Below, in pieces: positions 6,689 to 13,676 of a stretch of DNA of 14,070 bases; position 1 is the first letter of the stretch; each line of letters opens with the position of its first letter. The position numbers and the translations under genes are program-made. The notes beneath the pieces were generated by a model, which was given only the letters and a program-made list of their open reading frames with translations, was not told where the DNA came from and did not search any database. Source of the stretch: Bacteroidota bacterium (GTDB lineage: Bacteria; Bacteroidota; Bacteroidia; Flavobacteriales; Weeksellaceae); NCBI GenBank assembly GCA_023457935.1, contig JAEXBA010000100.1, positions 1 to 14,070 of the forward strand. The letters run 5' to 3'.

Positions 6689-6718
6689 TAAAAAAAACTT
6701 CAACCGTTTGATTGAAGT
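6689..6718 (-). terminator. Terminator after glucokinase, close to the YceI start
   Basis: On the minus strand ACTTCAA (6718-6712) pairs with TTGAAGT (6703-6697) around an eight-base loop, then eight Ts follow (plus-strand As 6690-6697). The 3' end lies about 13 bases before the YceI ATG at 6676, so it may act as an attenuator for YceI expression. Confidence 0.8.
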
Positions 6719-6749
6719 TATTGCATTATGTTAAATTGAAATCTAAAAT

Positions 6750-7805
6750 TTATTCCTCAGAAAAGGCACCGTATGTTGCTGCACCGTTCATTACCATCTT
6801 CTCGTTCACCAACAGATAAATCGGAATTCCCTTGAGTAAACCTTCCATTTTATCGCTGATTTTGAACTTGTTATAGAAAGTTTCCTGATTAATCCTGTCG
6901 CGGAACAGCATCGGAATATCACCGCCAATCAGAAGCCCGCCGGTTGCTTTAAGTTTCAGAACCAAACTGTTTGCTTCTCTCGCAAGGAATTCAAGATAAG
7001 TTGTAATTGCGATATTGCAGATCTGCTCGTTTTCTTGAGTCGCTGCTTCGTACAGACTTTTATAGAATTCGGTACCTTCATCGCGGAGACGGTTGATGAA
7101 ACTTTCGCTTTGAGGATGTCTCTTTTCGTCGCGAAGGAAACGGTAAATATTGAACAGACCGTTTTTCGACAGTACCGATTCCCAGCTTACAATTCCGTAA
7201 ATCTTATTCAGAAACTGATAGAATTCCACTTCCACGGCAGTTCTGGGTGAAAATTCTGAATGTCCGCCTTCTGTTGCAAACGGACGCAGATATTTTCCGT
7301 CATAAAAAAGACCGGCCTCTCCCAAACCTGTTCCCGGAGAAAGTATTGCTACATTTCCTTTGGCTTCCTGATCACCCTCGTAAACCGGAATTAGACAGTC
7401 GTCGGAAAGACTTGCAAGGCCATAAGCTGATGCTTCCAGATCGTTAACCAGATACGCTTTTGCAATTCCTGTCTTCTGGCTCATTTCCTCAGTGTTCAGC
7501 TGCCACGGAAGTCTCAACGAAACACCGTGTCCGTTAATAACCGGACCGGGAAATCCTACAGAAATTCTAGAAATATCTGTAAGACCGAATTCATCCACAA
7601 ACTGCTTTACCATTTCCGAAAAGCAGCCGTATTCCTGTGTGGGATAAGATTTTTCGCTCTTCAGAACTGTTTTTCCGTTCTCGGTAAGATAATGTCCCAA
7701 AGCGGTAACTTCTTCCCGCATATCTGCAGCAATCAGTTGAACACCATTGTTGGAATCATTTTTAACACCCGGCAGAAACACGGGAAATTTGGTAGTAGAA
7801 AGCAT
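6750..7805 (-). CDS. glk: Glucokinase (Glk family)
   Basis: A 351-residue cytosolic kinase of the bacterial glucokinase family, phosphorylating glucose to glucose 6-phosphate with ATP. Supporting motifs are VGFPGPV (83-89), LVNDLEASAYGL (119-130) with catalytic Asp122, SPGTGLGEAGL (156-166), the sugar-binding TEGGHSEFSPR (178-188) with Glu179 and His182, VSWESVLSKNGL (206-217) and GGLLIGGDIP (289-298). The N-terminus is odd: where the family has a D-x-GGT-N/K phosphate-binding loop this protein has LIAADMREEVTALG (24-37), with neither glycine nor the threonine. The rest of the active site is intact, so the enzyme may still work with changed ATP contacts. The length is slightly above that of E. 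coli Glk because of an N-terminal extension of about 20 residues. It has its own -7-like box and terminator. Confidence 0.9.
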   Translation of the reverse strand: MLSTTKFPVFLPGVKNDSNNGVQLIAADMREEVTALGHYLTENGKTVLKSEKSYPTQEYGCFSEMVKQFVDEFGLTDISRISVGFPGPVINGHGVSLRLPWQLNTEEMSQKTGIAKAYLVNDLEASAYGLASLSDDCLIPVYEGDQEAKGNVAILSPGTGLGEAGLFYDGKYLRPFATEGGHSEFSPRTAVEVEFYQFLNKIYGIVSWESVLSKNGLFNIYRFLRDEKRHPQSESFINRLRDEGTEFYKSLYEAATQENEQICNIAITTYLEFLAREANSLVLKLKATGGLLIGGDIPMLFRDRINQETFYNKFKISDKMEGLLKGIPIYLLVNEKMVMNGAATYGAFSEE

Positions 7806-7821
7806 ATTTTGTGACTTTAAC

Positions 7822-7829
7822 CAAAGATA
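7822..7829 (-). promoter_or_regulatory. glk: -7-like box of glucokinase
   Basis: Minus-strand TATCTTTG matches TAnnTTTG exactly and lies 16 bases before the ATG. The upstream -33 region overlaps the neighbouring gene's terminator and contains no TTG at standard spacing, so promoter strength is uncertain. Confidence 0.5.
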
Positions 7830-7844
7830 GAAAGTTTACATAAA

Positions 7845-7879
7845 ATAAAAAACCTTTTCAATAAAAAATTGAAAAGGTT
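7845..7879 (-). terminator. Terminator after the outer-membrane protein gene
   Basis: A perfect 12-bp inverted repeat (AACCTTTTCAAT at 7851-7862 with its complement at 7868-7879) with a five-base loop is followed on the minus strand by a T-rich tail. It lies 22 bases past the stop at 7902. Confidence 0.93.
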
Positions 7880-7901
7880 CACATATAATCGTGTTTACGA
7901 A

Positions 7902-8492
7902 TTATTTTCCTAAAGGAATGTTGTAAGAAACTCCTACACCCAATGCTCCTGCATTATAGTTCTGACCTGACATTTCACCTTCATTACCTGTAAATACTTT
8001 CTGATACTGAAGTGCAAAGTTCCAGTCGTTATTATGGTATCCGATTTCCGGCTTGATATAAAAACCTCCGTCCGGACGGTTAGCAGAACCTGCGTTAGAT
8101 GCTACTTTTTCGTCACCCACGATAAATCCGTAACCCAAATCGGTTCCAAAATAGAATCCGGTATCTTTCGGATAAACTCTAAGCAAACCTGCTACAGGTA
8201 CAACCCCGAAATCATTGTTGTTATATCCGTTATTGTCTTTACCAAAGTAATGCGTATAACCTGTTGCAACACCAAGCCCGAATCCGGGAGTTACCAAATG
8301 CTGATAAGCAACATCAAGTCCTACTGCTGCGGATGCGTTCTCAGACGGAACTGCCAATCCTACATTAGCACCAACTTTCAGCATATTTCTCATTGAAATG
8401 TTATCGAATTTTGCTGCCTCTGAATCCTGAGCTGAAATTACACCTGCGGTTAAAATACCTAATCCTAAAATTGTTTTCTTAATTGTCTTCAT
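7902..8492 (-). CDS. Outer-membrane beta-barrel protein
   Basis: A 196-residue exported protein. The signal peptide MKTIKKTILGLGILTAGVISA is followed by Gln22, the usual A-Q cleavage. The mature part alternates hydrophobic and polar residues and is rich in Gly, Tyr, Asn and Phe in repeated strand-turn units: VGANVGLAVP, AAVGLDVAYQHL, FGLGVATGYTHYFG, VVPVAGLLRVYP, FYFGTDLGYGF, GFYIKPEIGYHN, WNFALQYQKVF and AGALGVGVSYNIP. This pattern is typical of eight-stranded outer-membrane barrels. I see no OmpA peptidoglycan-binding domain. Thus it is a small barrel of unknown cargo. It stands alone between terminators. Its upstream region contains two perfect palindromes and AT-rich direct repeats, but no standard TAnnTTTG box. 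Confidence 0.82.
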   Translation of the reverse strand: MKTIKKTILGLGILTAGVISAQDSEAAKFDNISMRNMLKVGANVGLAVPSENASAAVGLDVAYQHLVTPGFGLGVATGYTHYFGKDNNGYNNNDFGVVPVAGLLRVYPKDTGFYFGTDLGYGFIVGDEKVASNAGSANRPDGGFYIKPEIGYHNNDWNFALQYQKVFTGNEGEMSGQNYNAGALGVGVSYNIPLGK

Positions 8493-8494
8493 AA

Positions 8495-8530
8495 TTTTAA
8501 ATTTTACAATCCTTTTATTTTAAATTTTAC
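8495..8530. repeat. AT-rich 13-base direct repeat upstream of the outer-membrane protein
   Basis: TTTTAAATTTTAC occurs at 8495-8507 and again at 8518-8530, a 23-base period, beginning three bases from the start codon. The low sequence complexity makes chance a serious explanation, but both copies end in the same C. Confidence 0.3.
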
Positions 8531-8627
8531 TGAGGTGGTATTTGAAAATAATGTGCCACAAAACGCCAAATTTCGCCAATTAACACTACAGAAAAATGTA
8601 ATTATCTGTATTTCAATATATTATTTT

Positions 8628-8643
8628 TTAAACATATGTTTAA
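8628..8643. promoter_or_regulatory. Perfect 16-base palindrome
   Basis: TTAAACATATGTTTAA reads the same on both strands. It lies about 135 bases upstream of the outer-membrane protein start and 57 bases beyond the formate-THF ligase terminator region. It has no spacer, so it resembles a dimer-binding operator more than a transcribed hairpin. Confidence 0.35.
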
Positions 8644-8654
8644 TTGTATAAACT

Positions 8655-8672
8655 TTTCATAATATTATGAAA
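8655..8672. promoter_or_regulatory. Perfect 18-base palindrome
   Basis: TTTCATAATATTATGAAA is a perfect palindrome 11 bases from the one at 8628-8643. Centre-to-centre distance is 28 bases. A different sequence from the first, it may be a second operator; both lie in the same 260-base gap. Confidence 0.38.
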
Positions 8673-8693
8673 GAAAATGGAGGCATTTTTAAA

Positions 8694-8725
8694 TGAAAAA
8701 GTCTGTTTTTTTATCAAAACAGACT
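8694..8725 (-). terminator. Terminator after formate-tetrahydrofolate ligase
   Basis: AGTCTGTTTT (8700-8709) and AAAACAGACT (8716-8725) form a perfect 10-bp stem with a six-base loop. On the minus strand the hairpin runs into a T-tract, 27 bases past the stop at 8753. Confidence 0.92.
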
Positions 8726-8752
8726 CAATTCCTAGCCGGATTATTAATAATT

Positions 8753-10429
8753 TTAACTTAAACCTGTTATTGTACCTTCTTTATCAATGGACATTCCTTC
8801 GGCCGCGGGGACATTCGGCAATCCCGGCATCCTCATCATATCACCAAGAATCGGAATGATGAATCCGGCGCCCGCCGCAAATTCAAATTCACGGACGGTT
8901 ACTTTGAAATTAGTGGGTCTTCCGATTTTTGTTTCATCATCACTCAGCGATTTCTGGGTTTTCGCCATGCAGACCGGCATCTTGTCCAGTCCTAGTTCAT
9001 AGATAGACTTCAGCTGGTTCTTCGCTTTCTGCGAATAAACGGCCGTGTCGGCACCGTATACTTCACGTGCGATGGTTTCAATTTTATGTTCAACCGGTTC
9101 TTCTACATTATATAATGGTTTGAAATTGTTTCCGCAGTTTACCGTACAATGAGCAACATCTGCTGCCAGTTCCGTCATTCCCTCACCGCCTTTGGTAAAT
9201 TCATCGGCAAGAATGGCTTTAACACCTAATTTTTCACATTCATATTTAATGAAACTGATTTCTTCTTCCGAATCCGTCGCAAAATGGTTGATGGCAATTA
9301 TCGGTTTCAGATTCCATTTAAAACCGTTTTCAATATGTTTTTTAAGATTGTCGATGCCCTTTTCCACAAACTGCAGATTCGGAATTTCGTACTGCCCTTT
9401 TTTGGCACCGCCATGATAACGCAGTGCGCGCACCGTTGCTACAATTACATATGCGTCGGGTTTCAGGTTTCCGTAATAACCTTTAATATGAACGAATTTT
9501 TCAGCGCCAAGATCGGCTCCGAAACCAGCTTCCGTCACCACATAATCTGCAAGAGACAATCCCATTTTTGTTGCAATAATCGTATTGGTTCCCTGAGCAA
9601 TGTTGGCAAACGGTCCGCCATGAAGAATGGCCGGATTGCCTTCCAAAGTCTGTACTAAATTCGGTTTAATGGCATCTTTAAGCAGAATTGCCATCGCTCC
9701 TTCGGCCTTCAGATCTCTCGCATAAATCGGTTTCTTATCAAATGTATAGCCGACGAAAATATTACCCAGTCTTGTTTTCAGGTCTTCAAAATCTCTGGAC
9801 AGACAAAGGATTGCCATCACTTCTGACGCGGGTGTGATATTGAAGCCTTCCTCACGCACTATTCCGTTGTTGGAGCCGCCTAAACCGACAACAATATGAC
9901 GCAGTGAACGGTCATTCATATCCATCACTCTTTTCCACACGATTGTTCTAGGATCGATATTGAGCGAAAATTTCTTATTCTGAAGGTTATTGTCAATCAG
10001 CGCAGAAAGCAGGTTATTGGCCTTTTCTATTGCAGCAAAATCTCCCGTGAAATGCAGGTTGATATCCACCATCGGAATAACCTGAGCATAACCGCCGCCA
10101 GCCGCTCCGCCTTTAATCCCGAAAACCGGCCCTAAACTGGGCTCACGGAGAACAGCAACAGCTTTCTTCCCGATTTTGTTCAGTCCGTCGCAAAGACCTA
10201 CTGAAACCGTAGTTTTACCTTCACCCGCTGGCGTAGGATTGATCGCAGAAACCAAAATCAGTTTGGATTTTTTGAGTTTTTCTTCGTTAATATATTTAAG
10301 GGGAAGTTTTGCCTTGTATTTGCCGTAGTATTCAAGGTCGTCTCGGTCGATTCCGATTTTATCGGCAATTTCGCGGATATGCCGGATGTCGGCGGCCTGC
10401 GCTATTTCAAGATCTGTTGGAAAGCTCAT
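8753..10429 (-). CDS. fhs: Formate-tetrahydrofolate ligase
   Basis: A 558-residue cytosolic enzyme that makes 10-formyl-tetrahydrofolate from formate, ATP and tetrahydrofolate, feeding one-carbon units into purine and formyl-Met synthesis. The whole chain looks family-like. The N-terminal part has IREIADKIGIDRDDLEYYGKYKAK. The P-loop is TPAGEGKTT (66-74). It is followed by REPSLGPVFGIKGGAAGGGYAQ, the HLTGD-like HFTGDFAAIEKANNLLSALIDN, ATVRALRYHGG, and a C-terminal end with GAGFIIPILGDMMRMPGLP. The length equals the usual family length of about 556-560. The start ATG at 10429 is the only sensible one. It has its own -7-like box and terminator, so it is monocistronic. The enzyme often accompanies serine-derived one-carbon metabolism, and a serine ammonia-lyase lies about 4 kb away, though not in the same transcript. 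Confidence 0.98.
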   Translation of the reverse strand: MSFPTDLEIAQAADIRHIREIADKIGIDRDDLEYYGKYKAKLPLKYINEEKLKKSKLILVSAINPTPAGEGKTTVSVGLCDGLNKIGKKAVAVLREPSLGPVFGIKGGAAGGGYAQVIPMVDINLHFTGDFAAIEKANNLLSALIDNNLQNKKFSLNIDPRTIVWKRVMDMNDRSLRHIVVGLGGSNNGIVREEGFNITPASEVMAILCLSRDFEDLKTRLGNIFVGYTFDKKPIYARDLKAEGAMAILLKDAIKPNLVQTLEGNPAILHGGPFANIAQGTNTIIATKMGLSLADYVVTEAGFGADLGAEKFVHIKGYYGNLKPDAYVIVATVRALRYHGGAKKGQYEIPNLQFVEKGIDNLKKHIENGFKWNLKPIIAINHFATDSEEEISFIKYECEKLGVKAILADEFTKGGEGMTELAADVAHCTVNCGNNFKPLYNVEEPVEHKIETIAREVYGADTAVYSQKAKNQLKSIYELGLDKMPVCMAKTQKSLSDDETKIGRPTNFKVTVREFEFAAGAGFIIPILGDMMRMPGLPNVPAAEGMSIDKEGTITGLS

Positions 10430-10451
10430 AATCTCAGTTTTGATGTTCCCT

Positions 10452-10459
10452 CAAAATTA
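10452..10459 (-). promoter_or_regulatory. fhs: -7-like box of fhs
   Basis: Minus-strand TAATTTTG matches TAnnTTTG, 22 bases upstream of the ATG. A TTTTC sequence sits about 19 bases further upstream, a weak -33 element. An inverted repeat, CGGAAT at 10460-10465 and ATTCCG at 10483-10488, brackets the spacer. Confidence 0.5.
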
Positions 10460-10540
10460 CGGAATACTTACCTTGTTTGAAAATTCCGGAGTGTGCAAAA
10501 AGTCAGTTTAGAGCAATTTTAATGAGCATCATATATTTAA

Positions 10541-10569
10541 ATAAAAAAGCCTCACTTTCGTAAGGCCTT
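10541..10569 (-). terminator. Terminator with GAAA tetraloop after the 44-residue gene
   Basis: On the minus strand AAGGCCTTAC and GTGAGGCTTT form a 10-bp stem (two G-T pairs) capped by a stable GAAA tetraloop, then a T-rich tail. It lies seven bases past the stop of the small gene, which supports that gene being real. Confidence 0.9.
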
Positions 10570-10575
10570 ATATTT

Positions 10576-10710
10576 TTACAACGCTGTTTTTTTAGCGATT
10601 GCTTTTTCCTGCTGTTTGCGGTTTTGTCTTTCTTCGAATTTTTTTACAATATAACCAATTGCGAAGGGCGCAACCCACATCAGTATTCTTCTTAAAAGTG
10701 CTGGATTCAT
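10576..10710 (-). CDS. Small single-pass membrane protein, 44 residues
   Basis: An ATG at 10710 opens a 45-codon frame ending in TAA at 10576-10578. The peptide starts MNPALLRRILMWVAPFAIGY and continues IVKKFEERQNRKQQ and EKAIAKKTAL. Residues 9-22 or so are hydrophobic, preceded by two Arg and followed by Lys-Lys and a highly charged helical tail, so it should be a single-pass inner-membrane peptide with a cytosolic charged end. A well-formed terminator begins seven bases after the stop and the pnp terminator lies upstream, so the frame is precisely framed as its own transcription unit. I do not recognise a named family. There is no convincing Shine-Dalgarno sequence, and the AT-rich region before the start has no standard TAnnTTTG box. 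Function is unknown. Confidence 0.68.
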   Translation of the reverse strand: MNPALLRRILMWVAPFAIGYIVKKFEERQNRKQQEKAIAKKTAL

Positions 10711-10786
10711 AATTTAATTTTTTATACTGTAAAATTAACAAAAGCTGTACCGAAGTGTTTTCAATATTTCATGAAGACTTTACATC

Positions 10787-10817
10787 ATAAAAAAACCGCT
10801 TCAGATTTGAAGCGGTT
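10787..10817 (-). terminator. Terminator after pnp
   Basis: AACCGCTTCA (10794-10803) pairs perfectly with TGAAGCGGTT (10808-10817) around a four-base loop, with a run of minus-strand Ts after it. It lies nine bases past the pnp stop. Confidence 0.94.
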
Positions 10818-10825
10818 CTTATTAT

Positions 10826-13054
10826 TTATCCCTGTGGCTGATCCGGAGTGTTTTCGGATTCATTCAAAGGTTTGAAATCTGCATTCGGCTCTTTTCCGGT
10901 TGCAGGTCTTTCCTGTCTTGGTTTTCCTTCTGGTCTTGGCGGACGCGGAAGTAATGCCTTTCTGGAAAGTCTCATTTTCTTACGGTCATCATAACCCAGG
11001 AATTTCACTTCTACCATATCGCCTTCTTTGTAAGGAACTTTTTCTGTTCTTTCCCAGGCTATTTCAGAAATGTGAAGAAGACCTTCAGTTCCTTTTGCAA
11101 TCGCGATGAAAGCACCGAAATCCATTATTTTCACAACTTTCCCGTTATACGTTTCACCTACAGTCGGAACAAAGGTAATTTCGTTGATTCTTTCAATAAC
11201 GTTGTTGATTTTTTCACGGTCGGTTCCGGCAATTTCAATACGTCCGATTTCACCGATTTCTTCAATCGCAATAACGGTATCCGTATCTTTCTGAAGCTGC
11301 TGAATAATTTTTCCTCCAGGTCCGATAACAGCACCAATAAACTCTTTAGGAATTTCAAGGATTTCCATCTTCGGAGCGTGAGGTTTAACATCAGCTCTTG
11401 GTTTATCGATTGTTTTAAGAATTTCATTCAAAATATGAATTCTTCCTTCTTTTGCCTGCATCAAAGCCTGTTCCATGATATCCATTGTCAATCCCTGGAT
11501 TTTAATGTCCATCTGACAAGCGGTAATTCCGTCTGCAGAACCGGTTACTTTAAAGTCCATGTCTCCAAGGTGATCTTCATCGCCTAAGATATCGGAAAGT
11601 ACTGTGAATTTTCCTGATTTTGGATCCGTAATCAGACCCATTGCAATTCCGGAAACCGGTTTTGTAATCTGAACACCTGCATCCATCAACGCCAAAGTTC
11701 CGGCACAAACTGTTGCCATGGAAGATGAACCGTTAGATTCCAAAATATCAGAAACTACACGGATGGTATAAGGATTTTCGTGAGGAATCATTCCTGCCAA
11801 AGCTCTCTGAGCCAAGTTTCCGTGACCAACCTCTCTTCTTGAAGTTCCTCTTAAAGGTCTTGCTTCACCCGTTGAGAACGGCGGGAAATTATAATGTAGA
11901 AAGAATTTCTCATCATAGTTGATGGCTACTGAATCCACCATGTTTGCATCTTTTACAGAACCTAAAGTTACCGCAGTTAACGACTGAGTTTCACCTCTAG
12001 TAAAGATTGCAGAACCGTGCGCTCCCGGAAGATAATCGATTTCTGACCAGATTGGACGGATGGTTTTAGAATCTCTACCGTCAAGACGGATTCCGTCATT
12101 CAGAATCATCTGACGCATTGCCTCTTTCTCTACATCGTGGTAATATACTTTAACGAAAGGTGTAACTCTTTCCAATTCTTCCGCATCATCCACATACTGA
12201 GCAAGGAATTCTTCACGGATTTCCTTGAACTTTTCAGCTCTTTCTTCTTTTGCAGAAGGTGTTTTTGCCGCAGCATAAACTTTATCATAAGTTTCTTTCC
12301 AAACTTTTTCACGGATTGCTTCGTCGTGAATTTCGTGAACGTAATCTCTTTTGGTTTGAGAAGCCGGAACTCTTGCAGCAAGTCTTTCCTGAGCTTCGAT
12401 CTGAATTTTGATTTCTTCGTGAGCGAATTTAATGGCTTCAAGCATTTCCTGCTCAGAAATTTCCTTCATTTCGCCTTCAACCATTACGATAGAATCTTTC
12501 GTTGCTCCAACCATAATATCCAAATCTGCTTTTTTCAGATTTTCGAGCGAAGGATTTACAGAAAGTTCACCGTCGATTCTTACCACTCTAACTTCAGACA
12601 TCGGTCCGTTGAAAGGAATATCAGTAATTGCAATTGCTGCGGAAGCTGCCAAACCGGCCAAAGCTTCAGGCATTGTTACATCATCGTAAGAAATCAGGGA
12701 AATCATTACCTGAACTTCTGCGTGGAAATCTTCAGGGAAAAGAGGACGAAGAACTCTGTCCACCAATCTCATGGTTAAAACTTCATCATCAGAAGGTTTT
12801 GCTTCTCTTCTGAAAAAGTTACCCGGAATTTTTCCTCCTGCGTAGAATTTTTCTCTGTAATCTACAGTTAAAGGAAGAAAATCAACACCAGGATTTGCTT
12901 CTTTGTTGGCTACAACCGTTGCCAAAAGCATGGTTCCGCCACATTTTACTACTACAGATCCGTTTGCCTGTTTTGCTAAACGTCCTGTTTCGATGGTAAC
13001 TTCACGACCATCTTTTAATTGAAATTTTTCAATAATTGCTTCTGGAGCACTCAT
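10826..13054 (-). CDS. pnp: Polyribonucleotide nucleotidyltransferase (PNPase)
   Basis: A 742-residue exoribonuclease that degrades RNA 3' to 5' by phosphorolysis and can add 3' tails; it works as a trimer in the cytosol. Domains in order: first RNase PH domain (about 10-150), a helical linker (about 200-310), the second, catalytic RNase PH domain (about 320-555), a KH domain with GxxG in IGPGGK (577-582), and an S1 domain (about 633-702). The catalytic stretch LSDILGDEDHLGDMDFKV (486-503) holds Asp494 and Asp500, matching the metal-binding aspartates of E. coli PNPase. The phosphate-site segment FSTGEARPLRGTSRREVGHG (393-412) is intact. After S1 comes a 40-residue Pro/Arg/Glu-rich tail, probably disordered. 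The start at 13054 is preceded by a leader of about 60 bases containing a hairpin. No S15 gene precedes it. Confidence 0.98.
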   Translation of the reverse strand: MSAPEAIIEKFQLKDGREVTIETGRLAKQANGSVVVKCGGTMLLATVVANKEANPGVDFLPLTVDYREKFYAGGKIPGNFFRREAKPSDDEVLTMRLVDRVLRPLFPEDFHAEVQVMISLISYDDVTMPEALAGLAASAAIAITDIPFNGPMSEVRVVRIDGELSVNPSLENLKKADLDIMVGATKDSIVMVEGEMKEISEQEMLEAIKFAHEEIKIQIEAQERLAARVPASQTKRDYVHEIHDEAIREKVWKETYDKVYAAAKTPSAKEERAEKFKEIREEFLAQYVDDAEELERVTPFVKVYYHDVEKEAMRQMILNDGIRLDGRDSKTIRPIWSEIDYLPGAHGSAIFTRGETQSLTAVTLGSVKDANMVDSVAINYDEKFFLHYNFPPFSTGEARPLRGTSRREVGHGNLAQRALAGMIPHENPYTIRVVSDILESNGSSSMATVCAGTLALMDAGVQITKPVSGIAMGLITDPKSGKFTVLSDILGDEDHLGDMDFKVTGSADGITACQMDIKIQGLTMDIMEQALMQAKEGRIHILNEILKTIDKPRADVKPHAPKMEILEIPKEFIGAVIGPGGKIIQQLQKDTDTVIAIEEIGEIGRIEIAGTDREKINNVIERINEITFVPTVGETYNGKVVKIMDFGAFIAIAKGTEGLLHISEIAWERTEKVPYKEGDMVEVKFLGYDDRKKMRLSRKALLPRPPRPEGKPRQERPATGKEPNADFKPLNESENTPDQPQG

Positions 13055-13071
13055 AAAATTTTCTGTCTTTT

Positions 13072-13089
13072 ACACTCCGTATTGAGTGT
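13072..13089 (-). other. pnp: Hairpin in the pnp leader
   Basis: ACACTC (13072-13077) and GAGTGT (13084-13089) form a 6-bp stem with a six-base loop, about 18 bases before the start codon and downstream of the -7-like box. No T-tract follows on either strand, so it is not a terminator. It would be at the 5' end of the pnp mRNA. Confidence 0.45.
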
Positions 13090-13122
13090 GTTAAATATTT
13101 AAACTCTTTAAATTTTCGTGTG

Positions 13123-13130
13123 CAAAGATA
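13123..13130 (-). promoter_or_regulatory. pnp: -7-like box of pnp
   Basis: Minus-strand TATCTTTG fits TAnnTTTG exactly and lies 68 bases before the ATG. A TTG is present 15 bases upstream (13146-13148), slightly closer than the usual range. Confidence 0.55.
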
Positions 13131-13221
13131 CGAAAAAGGAAGGAACAATGCCGTAATTCATTAATTATCTGAAACATTGTAACGGCGGAGAAATAAACTG
13201 TACTAATCAGAAAAACACAAA

Positions 13222-13575
13222 ATGAAAATACTTCTTAAAACTGAATATTTTTTCCTTTTCCTGCTCGGAATTTTCGCCTTCTCGCAAACGGGGTTTTCGT
13301 GGTGGTGGTTTGTCGGACTGTTTTTCCTTCCGGATTTATCGATGCTTGGTTATGTGATTAATCCAAAAATCGGCGCTTATTTATATAATGCCGCTCATTA
13401 TTTGGGAACTGCGGTCATCTGTTTCATTCTTGGCAAATACCTGAACAATGCTTATCTGGAAGTTGCAGGAATTATTATGTTCTCACATTCAGCTTTTGAC
13501 AGAATTTTGGGTTACGGCTTGAAATTCACCGACAGTTTTCAGAACACCCATCTTGGAAGAATCGGTAAAAACTGA
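13222..13575 (+). CDS. DUF4260-family membrane protein
   Basis: A 117-residue integral membrane protein with the features I know from DUF4260. These are an aromatic first half with GFSWWWFVGLFFLPDLSMLGY (24-44), NPKIGAYLYNAAHY (47-60), and the C-terminal SAFDRILGYGLKFTDSFQNTHLG (93-115). About four hydrophobic segments can be drawn (roughly 8-22, 27-45, 55-74 and 77-92), with the conserved polar motifs near the membrane surface. The family has no established function. The gene is divergent from pnp, with 167 bases between starts, and is followed 101 bases later by a small GlsB/YeaQ-type membrane protein on the same strand. The start ATG is the first in frame and gives a normal membrane N-terminus. 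No clear promoter box was found upstream. Confidence 0.88.
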   Translation: MKILLKTEYFFLFLLGIFAFSQTGFSWWWFVGLFFLPDLSMLGYVINPKIGAYLYNAAHYLGTAVICFILGKYLNNAYLEVAGIIMFSHSAFDRILGYGLKFTDSFQNTHLGRIGKN

Positions 13576-13676
13576 GATTTTTAGGAATTCTTCATCATTT
13601 TTCAAGATTCCCATATTGATCTATGCGTGGCATAAATCTGGAATTTATTTTAACAAATCATTAAAAAATAAAAATT

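Noticed and set aside
6677..6703. Upstream TTG start for the first YceI gene
   Set aside because: The TTG lies in the stem of the glucokinase terminator. The ATG at 6676 begins an ideal signal peptide.
12137..12778. Plus-strand open frame of 213 codons
   Set aside because: It is antisense to the RNase PH and linker part of pnp. The Phe/Ser/Asn-rich translation is typical of the reverse strand of a Lys/Glu-rich gene.
13584..13611. Hairpin after the DUF4260 gene
   Set aside because: GGAATTCTT and AAGATTCC can pair with one bulge, but no T-tract follows on the plus strand, so I did not call it a terminator.
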